A stretch of 64,000 nt of DNA from assembly GCF_043945595.1 (NCBI RefSeq), contig NZ_JBIFNP010000001.1, positions 5,952,001-6,016,000 on the forward strand, written 5' to 3'. Numbering within the stretch: position 1 is the first letter of the stretch; the number at the start of each line of letters is the position of its first letter. The notes beneath the pieces were generated by a model that saw nothing but the letters and a program-made list of their open reading frames with translations, was not told where the DNA came from and searched no databases. This DNA is from Paenibacillus_S sp043945595 (GTDB lineage Bacteria; Bacillota; Bacilli; Paenibacillales; NBRC-103111). Position numbers and translations under genes: made by a program. This document shows, one piece after another, positions 54,330 through 63,037 of this stretch.

Positions 54330-56243
54330 TTACTTCGCGGTAACCTCAAACTCCTGCTGCCATACGATACGTTCCCCGATTTTCACCGCAGCGGTGAATT
54401 CATTGTCTCCCTGAATTAGAGGCTCGGCTGCCGACAGCTCATACAGACTGGCGACGGCAAACCGCATGCCCGTGTCCTCCCTGTTCGACGGCAGCGCCCC
54501 CGCTGCCTCTGCTGACGTGCGGCGGGATAACGACAGCTGCGGGTACAGCGTCTCCCCCTTGCGGACTTGGTCGAGGGCGTATGCTTTGATCTCCAGCGGA
54601 GACCCTGCCGCCGCTTGAGCCGGCCAGTCCGGCGCTTCTACGGTATACGCCTTCGCCGCCAGAAAAAATACCGGGGCCGCGTCGTCCTTCGTCCAGACAG
54701 CGCCGAACAGCGTCCGCACATCCTCCGACCGCAGGTAGAGCACGCCGTTCTCTAACTCAGGAGCGGACTGCAGCTTCACTGTCCGCTGCTGCCGCCCGTT
54801 CCACAGCGTGACGGCGGTGTCGGCGCCTTCTTTGATCTTGAACGCGTACCGCGTCTCCGGCGACAGCGTAACCCAGCCGTCCGGATCAGGGGAGATCAGC
54901 TTATAGCGCAGCGCATCGGCGACGGACGAGACCGATAAATAGTGAACGCCGGATCGAACAAAGCCTATCGGCTTACTGCCATAATCGGTCAATGTCTCCC
55001 CGGACTGGACATACGGCAGCGCGGATAATGTCTGAAAAGATACCTGGAGCCTCGGCTTGCCGTCCGGCACTGTCAGCCTGTCGAACTGCGGATCGATCCG
55101 GAACCAAGCCCGGCCGGCATACGACTGCGTACGAAACCAGGTGGAGCCGTCCGGATCGTTCCAATAAGCATCGGTTCGAACGGTCTGCGCGGCAAGCGGT
55201 TCATAGGCTTTCAGCATCCGTGCATTCGGATACTGGTACAAAGACGTCTGCGTATGAAGGCGGATATCCAGAACCGCAGGTACGCTGTGCTCCGGCTCGC
55301 CCAGCGACCGGTTGATCCATCCATCGCCTTGAGAGGTTAAAACATGATACCAGACCCCGATCCCGTTAGGGTCACTCCCTACCTTCTCCACGGCGGTGAC
55401 TGTCTGCGGCACCACCGTGCCAAGCTGTGCGGCATTATCCAGGAACGAGTCGAACAAGGCGACCTCCGACGGGAGTGTCAGGTATTCATGGATCGCCTCG
55501 ATGTCCATTCCCGGTTCGCTAATCCACTTCTCTCCAATATCGGTCTCCACCCGGTACGCTTTACCGAACGGCGTGACATATTCCCCGGTTACATGGGCAT
55601 AACGATTCTCCAGCTTACCTACCTGTGCTGCCTGCAAATAACGGACCGGCGGGCTGTCGTATACCTCTGCATACATCAGGTATGTTCTGCGGTCCGTCTT
55701 GCGCAGATAGCCGACCGAACCGAGCGGAACGTGAATCCATTGGTCGCCCAGCCACGAGGTGCTGATTTTCAGCCATACGGGCTCCGTGCCGTCCTTCACT
55801 TGAAACCACTGCTTCCCGGCTCCGACTATCTGCACCTCCTGAGGAGACAGCACCGCGTTCGGCTCTTCCTTCGCGTTCGGACTGCCGTAGATCGGCGTCT
55901 CCTGCAGCAGCGTCACCTGCTCGGGCGGCGGCACGTCAAAGGTACCCGGCTCCGTAACGATCCACTTGTCCCCCAGCCAGGTCCGGATCTTCCAGCGGTT
56001 CCGTTCATTCACCCAGCCGTTCTGCCCTTCCAGCACTTCCACATCCTGCGGGGAAATGATTCCGGCCGGATGATTCGGGTAATCCGTTTCCACGTTATCG
56101 TAGAACGGCGTGTCTTCCAGCAGCTGAATATGCGGCGGAATCCTCAGAGGCTCCGGCTTTTGCGTAATTGCCTCTGCCTGCCCGGGGGGCAGCCACCAAA
56201 GCAGCTGAAGGAAACATAAGGCGGCCGCGATTGTTTTCTTCAT
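54330..56243 (-). CDS. Secreted protein with repeated SH3-like units and stalk domain
   Basis: 637 residues. Signal peptide 1-25 (IAAALCFLQLLWWLPPGQAE). About five units of about 70 residues follow, each with a strand such as LLEDTPFYDN / LLQETPIYGS / LHTQTSLYQY and a W-x-G-D-x-W-I-type turn (WLGDKWIV, WLGDQWIH, DIGEKWIS), resembling bacterial SH3/GW-type wall-binding units. Residues about 430-540 (GVHYLSVSSVADALRYKLIS, NGVLYLRSEDVRTLFGAVW) match the stalk or copper-amine-oxidase N-terminal domain common in Paenibacillus secreted proteins. First gene of the surface locus; probably wall-associated. Confidence 0.78.
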   Translation of the reverse strand: MKKTIAAALCFLQLLWWLPPGQAEAITQKPEPLRIPPHIQLLEDTPFYDNVETDYPNHPAGIISPQDVEVLEGQNGWVNERNRWKIRTWLGDKWIVTEPGTFDVPPPEQVTLLQETPIYGSPNAKEEPNAVLSPQEVQIVGAGKQWFQVKDGTEPVWLKISTSWLGDQWIHVPLGSVGYLRKTDRRTYLMYAEVYDSPPVRYLQAAQVGKLENRYAHVTGEYVTPFGKAYRVETDIGEKWISEPGMDIEAIHEYLTLPSEVALFDSFLDNAAQLGTVVPQTVTAVEKVGSDPNGIGVWYHVLTSQGDGWINRSLGEPEHSVPAVLDIRLHTQTSLYQYPNARMLKAYEPLAAQTVRTDAYWNDPDGSTWFRTQSYAGRAWFRIDPQFDRLTVPDGKPRLQVSFQTLSALPYVQSGETLTDYGSKPIGFVRSGVHYLSVSSVADALRYKLISPDPDGWVTLSPETRYAFKIKEGADTAVTLWNGRQQRTVKLQSAPELENGVLYLRSEDVRTLFGAVWTKDDAAPVFFLAAKAYTVEAPDWPAQAAAGSPLEIKAYALDQVRKGETLYPQLSLSRRTSAEAAGALPSNREDTGMRFAVASLYELSAAEPLIQGDNEFTAAVKIGERIVWQQEFEVTAK

Positions 56244-56456
56244 GGTTCACATCCTTTTCATCCAAGTAAAGATTCGCTATATGGTTAGACGCACACAGCT
56301 GCCGTTTGTTTCCTTAGGGTAAGTCCCATTTTCGCTCCATGCCGGGTCCCCTTCGTTTCAAACCGGCGCAACCGGTGTAAATAATAGACGTGGATTCCAC
56401 CGCAAGCGTTCGCCATGGCCCCCGTAAATTTGAACAGGCAAAAGAGAGGTACAAAC

Positions 56457-56654
56457 ATGCAAACATCTTATTTTCAATCCAATTCCAATGAAGACTTCCG
56501 AACCATTGACGATATTATCGATTTCTATACAAAAGCCCACGCGGATGAGCATCATTCCAACCAGGGCTGCGGCAATCAAAATAAATCATTCGCTGCGAAG
56601 GGTGATCGTGAGGAGGAGAACCGTTCCCACACAGCTAAACCATTGAATAATTAA
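56457..56654 (+). CDS. Small hypothetical protein
   Basis: 65 residues from the ATG at 56457 (AGAGAGG 8 nt upstream). Acidic and Asn/His-rich: MQTSYFQSNSNEDFRTIDDI, AHADEHHSNQGCGNQNKSF. No membrane segment. It is followed at once by a strong terminator, which supports a real transcription unit. No family recognised. Confidence 0.55.
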   Translation: MQTSYFQSNSNEDFRTIDDIIDFYTKAHADEHHSNQGCGNQNKSFAAKGDREEENRSHTAKPLNN

Positions 56655-56659
56655 CCTTG

Positions 56660-56695
56660 GCGGTTGAGGGCTTCGTTCCCTCAGCCGCTTTTTTT
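56660..56695 (+). terminator. Terminator after the 65-residue gene
   Basis: Stem GCGGTTGAGGG / CCCTCAGCCGC with loop CTTCGTT, followed by TTTTTTT. Confidence 0.9.
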
Positions 56696-56891
56696 GCCAA
56701 GGCAAGCGTGCATCAAATCGAGATTAGGTACCGGAAAATCGGATGCAACTTTGCCCTCGTTTGCATCGTCTTTAGGAATATAGAGGAAATCATCTCCATA
56801 TATATATGAAGTTTGCAAACATTTCACCATGAGCTTTATTCCCATGGTAAACTAGTAGCAGCAGCCTCACACAATAAGGAGCAGGAGCGGC

Positions 56892-57029
56892 ATGGCATCG
56901 AAATTCGAAAGAAAAAACGCCCGGAAGCAGCGGGAATGGCGCGTTGCGGCCATCACTGCGCTTTCCGGCTGTCTGGCGGCAATCGTACTCTGGATCGGGA
57001 TTATTTGGCTTGGAATCAAGATGGACTAA
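56892..57029 (+). CDS. Small single-helix membrane protein upstream of a PBP
   Basis: 45 residues from the ATG at 56892 (AAGGAG and GGAGC upstream). A basic N-terminal stretch (MASKFERKNARKQREWR) precedes one transmembrane helix (AAITALSGCLAAIVLWIGII). It stops 19 bp before the PBP start, so the two are probably one operon. The layout resembles small helper proteins of cell-wall synthases; that role is inference. Confidence 0.6.
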   Translation: MASKFERKNARKQREWRVAAITALSGCLAAIVLWIGIIWLGIKMD

Positions 57030-57047
57030 AGCTGAGGAGTGGAGACG

Positions 57048-59090
57048 GTGGGAAGCGGCTTTTTTCGATATACCGAGGATCAAACCGAGAAACAGGAAAA
57101 CCGGAAACGCAGACATTTCTCACTCCGGTTGAATTTGTTCTTTTTTATTACGTTTATGCTGTTCTCCGTATTGATTGTGCGCCTCGCGATTCTCCAGTTT
57201 GTCGAGGGCAAGTACCTCAAAGAGGTGGAGAACGAGGTTTCCAACAGCGATAGTCCCATCGCTCCGATCCGGGGAACCATTTATGACCGGACCGGCTATG
57301 CTATCGCGCAGTCCAGATCCATGCAGTCGCTTTATTACCGGGTCGAGGGACGGGCGACGAACAAGGATGAAATTATCGAGCTGGCCAAAACATTGGAGGA
57401 GATCTTCGCCAAATACGGCAAGCAGCCCCAGCTGAAGCCGCTGACGGCGGCGGATATCCTCAAGCTGATGGATGTCGGCTTCGACATGGATAAGGCCAAG
57501 ACCAAGGAGCCCAGCTACTTCTACGTTCCCCGGCGGATTAAAGCGGATTTGTCCCAGGCCGAGATCGCTTATTTGTCCGAGCACCGGGACCAGCTGAAAG
57601 GCATCGAAATTTTTGAGGACAGCATCCGCACCTACGACTCCCAGACAATAGCCGCCCAGCTCGTCGGTTATATGAAGCGGTTCAGCTCCGCCCGCAATCC
57701 GACTTCGGGATTGGAATATTACCGCAGCAAAACGGATGAATACCTGGATGTGGAGGATGTCGGCTTCGACGGCCTGGAGCTGATGTACCAGGAGGATCTG
57801 CGCGGCAAGAAAGGCTTGAAGCGCTATCCTGTCAACGCCGTTCAAAAAATCGTCGGTCCGGCCACCATCATCCCGCCTGAAAAGGGGCATAACCTGTACC
57901 TGACCATCGATAAAAATATCCAGCTCGCTACAGAGCAGGCGATCATGGATCAGCTGTCGTTTATCCGCAATCGCAGCCTGGCAGGCGATTTTGGTTACGC
58001 GCCCAATGCACGGTCCGGCTATGCGGTGGCTATGGAGGTTAAGACCGGCAAGGTCGTCGCGATGGCCAGCATGCCCGACTACGACACGAATACATGGACG
58101 GGCGGTATGAGCACGGAGGATTACAACCGGATCATGCCGTTCATCAATAACGGGACCATCACCACCTCCTATCCGGACTATCCGGAGAAGGAGATTCCGA
58201 AGCACCCGTCTTCCTTATTATATATGGGCTCCACGATCAAGCCGCTGACCATTCTTGTCGGTTTGAGCGAAGGGGTCATTACACCGAACAGCACGTACAA
58301 CGATACAGGATCGTTCTCGTTCGGTCTGAACAACAATGCCAAAATCTCCAATTCCGACGGCCACGCCTACGGACTGTTGAATCCGATGACGGCGATTCAG
58401 AACTCATCCAATACCTTCATGTCCGCCATGGTCGGAATTCCGCTGTACAACAAATACGGGGGAAAATCCAAGGTCATGGACGTCTGGGCGGAGCACCTTG
58501 CCCAATTCGGACTCGGCGTCAAGACCGGCAGCAATCTGCCGAACGAGTACGAGGGTTCTAACGAGTTTTTCAAAAATGCCAAAACAAGCTCCCCCCAATC
58601 CGCCATGGTCTATGCATCCTGGGGGCAGAACGAGAAGTATACGACGCTTCAGCTCGCGCAATACGCCGCCACGCTGGCAAGCCGCGGCAAACGCATGCAG
58701 CCGCAGTTCGTCGAGAAAATTACTACCTCGAGCGGCGAGCTCGTGAAGGGCTTCGAGCCCGTTCAACTGAACGAGGTGAACTATCCCAAAAATTATTGGG
58801 AAACCGTCATCCGCGGCATGAAGAGCGGTGCGGAAGGCATCGATGAGCTGCCCTTCCCTGTCGCCCGTAAGACCGGTACCTCCACGCAGGATGTGCCCGG
58901 CGGGAGCGTCGATAACGGGGTCTTCATCTCGTTCGCACCGGTGGACGATCCGGTTCTCGCTGTCGCCGTCATCATCCCCGAGGGCCGTTTTGGCCGCTAC
59001 AGCGCCTCGCCCGTCGCCGCCAAAATTTATCAGGCGTACGACCAGTATATCGGCGGGCTTAGCTCGCCTGCGGGAAGCAAAGACAAATAG
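57048..59090 (+). CDS. Class B penicillin-binding protein (PBP2/MrdA-like)
   Basis: 680 residues from the GTG at 57048, chosen because GAGGAG is 8 nt upstream (a GTG at 57039 overlaps that site). One TM helix (LNLFFFITFMLFSVLIVRLA) anchors it. The dimerisation region has IAPIRGTIYDRTGYAIAQS and VGFDGLELMYQEDLRG. The transpeptidase Ser is in LLYMGSTIKPLTI, SxN in IQNSSNTFMSAM, and KTG in VARKTGTSTQDV. It cross-links peptidoglycan outside the membrane and would work with a SEDS glycosyltransferase. The frame is intact, unlike the PBP at 26.9 kb. Confidence 0.92.
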   Translation: MGSGFFRYTEDQTEKQENRKRRHFSLRLNLFFFITFMLFSVLIVRLAILQFVEGKYLKEVENEVSNSDSPIAPIRGTIYDRTGYAIAQSRSMQSLYYRVEGRATNKDEIIELAKTLEEIFAKYGKQPQLKPLTAADILKLMDVGFDMDKAKTKEPSYFYVPRRIKADLSQAEIAYLSEHRDQLKGIEIFEDSIRTYDSQTIAAQLVGYMKRFSSARNPTSGLEYYRSKTDEYLDVEDVGFDGLELMYQEDLRGKKGLKRYPVNAVQKIVGPATIIPPEKGHNLYLTIDKNIQLATEQAIMDQLSFIRNRSLAGDFGYAPNARSGYAVAMEVKTGKVVAMASMPDYDTNTWTGGMSTEDYNRIMPFINNGTITTSYPDYPEKEIPKHPSSLLYMGSTIKPLTILVGLSEGVITPNSTYNDTGSFSFGLNNNAKISNSDGHAYGLLNPMTAIQNSSNTFMSAMVGIPLYNKYGGKSKVMDVWAEHLAQFGLGVKTGSNLPNEYEGSNEFFKNAKTSSPQSAMVYASWGQNEKYTTLQLAQYAATLASRGKRMQPQFVEKITTSSGELVKGFEPVQLNEVNYPKNYWETVIRGMKSGAEGIDELPFPVARKTGTSTQDVPGGSVDNGVFISFAPVDDPVLAVAVIIPEGRFGRYSASPVAAKIYQAYDQYIGGLSSPAGSKDK

Positions 59091-59334
59091 GCCCTCAAGA
59101 GCGCCCATAGGCTGCTGGTTTCAAGAAGAGGACGTTTCCTAAGCGAAAGCATAGGGATGTCTTTTTTTATTGAACAGATGAGCAGGAACATTTTACAAAA
59201 TGTGGAATTCATTATTGAGCATCTTAACAGCTGGAGCAATAACCATTTTACGTAGTTAGAACAAATGCTTGGGGTCAGATCAACTAAGAAAAGATACTTA
59301 CTACTATAAAGAGATACATAAAGGGGTTTAATAT

Positions 59335-59787
59335 ATGCAACCCATTACATTTGGAGAAAAAATCAAAGGCAAAGAATACATTTGGAGACCTGCCGTTTAC
59401 GGTTTGATATTCAACAAACATAAAGATAAATTAGCAATCATCCATACCGGTGACGGAAATTTTTTACTACCAGGCGGTGGAATGGAGTTCAATGAAACAT
59501 ATGAAGAATGTTTAAAAAGAGAAGCACATGAAGAAATAGGAATAGAAATTGAGCTAAGAAGCTTCATAGGTTGCGCTCGAAGATGTTTTTATTCCATAAA
59601 TGAGGATAAATATTATCTCAATGAAGGTCATTTCTATTTATGTGACATGGGAAAATCAATTGGTACACCAACTGAGGAAAATCATATTCTTACATGGCTT
59701 GAACCTATTCAAGCGATTGATTGTTTATTCCATGAGCATCACAGCTGGGCAGTGAGAAAAACTCTAACAGGAGGCACGCATAAATGA
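59335..59787 (+). CDS. NUDIX hydrolase
   Basis: 150 residues; AAAGGGG is 10 nt upstream of the ATG. NUDIX box GGGMEFNETYEECLKREAHE EIGIE fits G-x5-E-x7-R-E-x-x-E-E-x-G. RPAVYGLIFNKHKDKLAII precedes it. It hydrolyses a nucleoside diphosphate linked to some other group. The gene is notably AT-rich compared with its neighbours and overlaps the next gene by 4 bp, suggesting joint transfer. Confidence 0.9.
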   Translation: MQPITFGEKIKGKEYIWRPAVYGLIFNKHKDKLAIIHTGDGNFLLPGGGMEFNETYEECLKREAHEEIGIEIELRSFIGCARRCFYSINEDKYYLNEGHFYLCDMGKSIGTPTEENHILTWLEPIQAIDCLFHEHHSWAVRKTLTGGTHK

Positions 59788-60380
59788 GCATTACTTTCTT
59801 CCTTGTAAGGCATGCCATCAAAGAAAAAGCAAGCGGAGATGTCCCCTTAACTTCCAAGGGGGTGTTGCAGGCACAATCGACCGCGAAACGTCTTGGCCAT
59901 CTGCCGATCACAGCCATACTTTCAAGTCCGCTTCGAAGAGCCGAAGAAACCGCCGAATACATTGCATCGGAGACAGCATCTACCATTCAAGTTGACAGCC
60001 GATTACGGGAGCGCGCTAATTGGGGAGACCTGCCAGGACAGACTTTTGGCGAGTTCGTCGCTATGTGGGAGCGATGTACGCGCGAGCCCGACTATCTACC
60101 TCCCATAGGGGATTCCGCCAGGCAAGCAGGAGAACGCTTGTCCTCTTTATTGGCAGCATTGGCACAGAACCACCCGCCTCAAAGTCAAATCGTCCTCGTT
60201 ACCCATGGAGGATTAATCACAGACTTTCTGGTTCACACATTCTCCAGCAATGAATTGGAGGTTTGGCATCCACAGTTCGTCGAGAAACAAAGCGAGCTGA
60301 TTCCAGAGTGCTCGATCACAACGCTAAGCTATGAAAGCGGAAAGTATAAGCTTGAAGACTTTGATCCATTGAACATTTAA
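59784..60380 (+). CDS. Histidine phosphatase (phosphoglycerate-mutase superfamily)
   Basis: 198 residues. RHG-type motif FFLVRHAIKEKASGDVPLT with the phospho-accepting His (RHA here), SSPLRRAEETAEYIASETAS with the conserved Arg, the proton-donor Glu in SRLRERANWGDLPGQTFGE, and the second His in VLVTHGGLITDFLV. Substrate unknown. It overlaps the NUDIX gene (ATGA), so the two may act on the same nucleotide pool. Confidence 0.9.
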   Translation: MSITFFLVRHAIKEKASGDVPLTSKGVLQAQSTAKRLGHLPITAILSSPLRRAEETAEYIASETASTIQVDSRLRERANWGDLPGQTFGEFVAMWERCTREPDYLPPIGDSARQAGERLSSLLAALAQNHPPQSQIVLVTHGGLITDFLVHTFSSNELEVWHPQFVEKQSELIPECSITTLSYESGKYKLEDFDPLNI

Positions 60381-60719
60381 AACCATTTTAAATGAATAGG
60401 CCATCTCATCTATCTATTTTTTGATTGTACACTTTGGTATGGTTAATACGAGTGGAGGATATGGAGCTTACCGAATTGTATGAGTTAATCCTAAAGGAGT
60501 TTTAAATGTCTGGCAGATGGACCAAGCCGCATGATAGACTAGACTTTAGAAGGGACTCTCCCCTTCTATCGCCGATAGGGAAGACTCAGACTTTATTTGT
60601 AAGCGCTTTATATTATTTTGTCGGATGGAGTCGAACGATCGCAATGGGCGAACGAACAAAGTACGCACAAGGACGAGCAAGTAGAATGCAGGCCTAATTT
60701 TATTGGGGGGTGAACGCTT
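60381..60719. other. Intergenic region with a doubtful small frame
   Basis: A 63-codon plus-strand frame at 60506-60697 has a good RBS (AAAGGAGTTTTAA) but a composition unlike a protein of any family I know (MSGRWTKPHDRLDFRRDS...). It could be a relic. GGGGGGTGAACGCTT precedes the GMC gene start. Confidence 0.3.
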
Positions 60720-62852
60720 ATGAAAGCCGATGATCAGCACTATTTGTCAAGCGAGCTGCGTCCTGCCTTGGAAGCAGTCGCCAATCGGATGATCCCGGGG
60801 GATGCGTGGCCCTCAGCAGCCGACGGAGGCGTCTTGGCCTACCTCCATCGTCATGCCGGCGAGGATGCCGCTGCCTGGAGGGACTTGATAGAGCCCGGGC
60901 TTCGGGCACTGGATGAGGAAGCAGCCGCGCTCAAGCAGAGGCCTTTTTCGGAGCTGACGGCCGAGGAGCAGGACGAGCTGTTACGGGAGCTGGAGCATGA
61001 ACGGCTTCGGAGCTTTCCGGTTTCGCAAAAAACCTTCTTCTCCATCCTGCTCAATCTGGTTATTGAAGGGTATTATGGAAGTCCCAACGCTGGGGGAAAT
61101 CGGGATGGCAAGTCATGGGACATGGTCGGGTTCCGTCCGGGGCCCGTCTCTGAGCTCCATGAACCCCTACGCGAGGAAGAGCTGCCGCAGCAGGCCTTCG
61201 ATCAGCTCCGGGACACGTACGATGCTATCGTCATCGGGGCAGGCGCAGGCGGCTCGGTAGCGGCTGCGGTGCTGGCTGAATCGGGGCTCCGCGTGCTGGT
61301 CGTCGAGCGCGGAAGCTGGCTTCGATACAGCGAGGTCGGCAGCGATCATGCGCGCAACCACCGGTTTAGCAAATACGGCCATAACACAGGGCCAGCGCTG
61401 GAGGGCCACCCTCGCACGATGCTTTCGGCTAACGGAGACGAGCGGATTACGCTCCCTTTTGAAGGGGACTACCATAACAATGCAATGACCGTAGGCGGAG
61501 GTACACGCGTCTACGGCGCTCAAGCATGGCGCTTCCATCCGGATGATTTCCGTATGGCCGCCCGCTACGGGATTCCAGATGGGAGCTCGCTCAGCGATTG
61601 GCCCATCGGCTACGCTGACCTCGAGCCCTATTACGAGCGGGCGGAGTGGGAAGTCGGCGTTTCCGGCGACGGCAGCGCCCATCCTGGACGGGGAATGCGC
61701 CGGCTCCCTTATCCTATGCCGGCGCTGTCGAGCACGTTGGAAGCGAAACGTCTGGCTCATGCCGCAGCGAAACTGGGCTGGGACGCCGGTCCGGTTCCCC
61801 TGCTCATTAACTCGGTCGAGCGTGACGGGCGTCCGGCCTGTGGACGCTGCGGCCAGTGCGTCGGGTTCGCCTGTCCGACCAACAGTAAAAATGGCGGCCA
61901 CAATACCATGCTACTGCGGGCTATCCGATCCGGTAACTGCCACTTGATTTGCGATACGATGGTGGAACGCATAGATACCGAAGGAGGAAAGCATGCCACC
62001 GGGGTTCGTCTTGTGCAGGAAGCGGGCGGGGCCGTTCAACGCCGGCAAGTACGTGCGGGACATGTCGTAGTTGCTGCCGGAGCCATTGAAAGCGCGCGCC
62101 TGCTCCTCAACTCGGCAAGCGATGCCGAACCGAACGGAGTAGGCAACCGGAGCGGCCAAGCAGGAAGAAACCTGCAAGGCCACGTGTATACGGGAGCCTA
62201 TGCCCTTTTTGACGATCCGGTTCAAGACGGTCTGGGGCCTGGCGTAAGCATTGCCACCTGTCGTTTCGCCCATGGGAATACGGGCGGAATTATTGGAGGC
62301 GGGATGCTTGCCAATGAGTTTACGCGGCTGCCGCTGATTCACTGGAACCGAGCGCTTGCGCCGGACGCCGCGCGATGGGGAATCGCAGGCAAGGCAGCCA
62401 TGCGCGAGAGCTACCTGCGCACAAGCCATGTTCAGGGGCCGATCCAGGATATCCCGAACCCCGAGTCCAGGGTACGGCTCTCGCCAACGGTGAAGGACCG
62501 CTTTGGCATCCCCGTAGTACAGCTCTCAGGAGCCGTGCATCCCGAATCTCTTCGCGCTGCAGCCATGCTGGGCGAGAAAGCGGAAGCCTGGCTCTGGGCA
62601 GCCGGTGCGCGTCAGGTTTGGCGGACCCGGCCAGGCCGCGGACTCAGCGGCGGACAGCACCAGGCAGGGACACTGCGTATGGGCAGCGATCCTGCGACAT
62701 CGGTTACCGACCCGCAAGGCCGTGTGCACGGGTACGATAATCTTTGGGTAAGCGACGGCTCCGTGCATGTAACCAATGGCGGGGTGAATCCGGTGCTGAC
62801 GATTCTTGCCTTAGCTTTCCGCACGGCGGAAAACCTGGTGAAGCAATCGTAG
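60720..62852 (+). CDS. GMC-family oxidoreductase fused to a subunit-3-like domain
   Basis: 710 residues. Residues 1-150 (LSSELRPALEAVANRMIPGD, QKTFFSILLNLVIEGYYGSP, SWDMVGFRPGP) look like the gluconate 2-dehydrogenase subunit-3 domain, normally a separate small protein. The FAD-binding fold follows (YDAIVIGAGAGGSVAAAVLA, VLVVERGSW), with TVGGGTRVYGAQAWRFHPDD, four Cys in CGRCGQCVGFACPT, and the C-terminal GMC block SVHVTNGGVNPVLTILALAF. It probably oxidises a sugar or alcohol; the Cys cluster could hold a metal centre. No signal peptide. Confidence 0.9.
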   Translation: MKADDQHYLSSELRPALEAVANRMIPGDAWPSAADGGVLAYLHRHAGEDAAAWRDLIEPGLRALDEEAAALKQRPFSELTAEEQDELLRELEHERLRSFPVSQKTFFSILLNLVIEGYYGSPNAGGNRDGKSWDMVGFRPGPVSELHEPLREEELPQQAFDQLRDTYDAIVIGAGAGGSVAAAVLAESGLRVLVVERGSWLRYSEVGSDHARNHRFSKYGHNTGPALEGHPRTMLSANGDERITLPFEGDYHNNAMTVGGGTRVYGAQAWRFHPDDFRMAARYGIPDGSSLSDWPIGYADLEPYYERAEWEVGVSGDGSAHPGRGMRRLPYPMPALSSTLEAKRLAHAAAKLGWDAGPVPLLINSVERDGRPACGRCGQCVGFACPTNSKNGGHNTMLLRAIRSGNCHLICDTMVERIDTEGGKHATGVRLVQEAGGAVQRRQVRAGHVVVAAGAIESARLLLNSASDAEPNGVGNRSGQAGRNLQGHVYTGAYALFDDPVQDGLGPGVSIATCRFAHGNTGGIIGGGMLANEFTRLPLIHWNRALAPDAARWGIAGKAAMRESYLRTSHVQGPIQDIPNPESRVRLSPTVKDRFGIPVVQLSGAVHPESLRAAAMLGEKAEAWLWAAGARQVWRTRPGRGLSGGQHQAGTLRMGSDPATSVTDPQGRVHGYDNLWVSDGSVHVTNGGVNPVLTILALAFRTAENLVKQS

Positions 62853-62971
62853 CACAATGCAGATTTGTGGCCTGTTGAAGGCCGTGAAACGTTATACATA
62901 GACTCTCCAGCGGACTGGGGGCTGCGAGCCGAGCCGTGTATGCAAACCTTCCAGCCTCCTCCAAAAATACA

Positions 62972-63020
62972 AAACCGCCCGGCCTTCGAATCTCCATAGG
63001 GATCGAGGGCCGGGCGGTTT
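62972..63020. terminator. Bidirectional terminator
   Basis: Long stem AAACCGCCCGGCCTTCGA / TCGAGGGCCGGGCGGTTT between the convergent GMC and tagO-like genes, with A/T runs on both sides. Confidence 0.8.
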
Positions 63021-63037
63021 GTCTGCATTTTAGCTGC

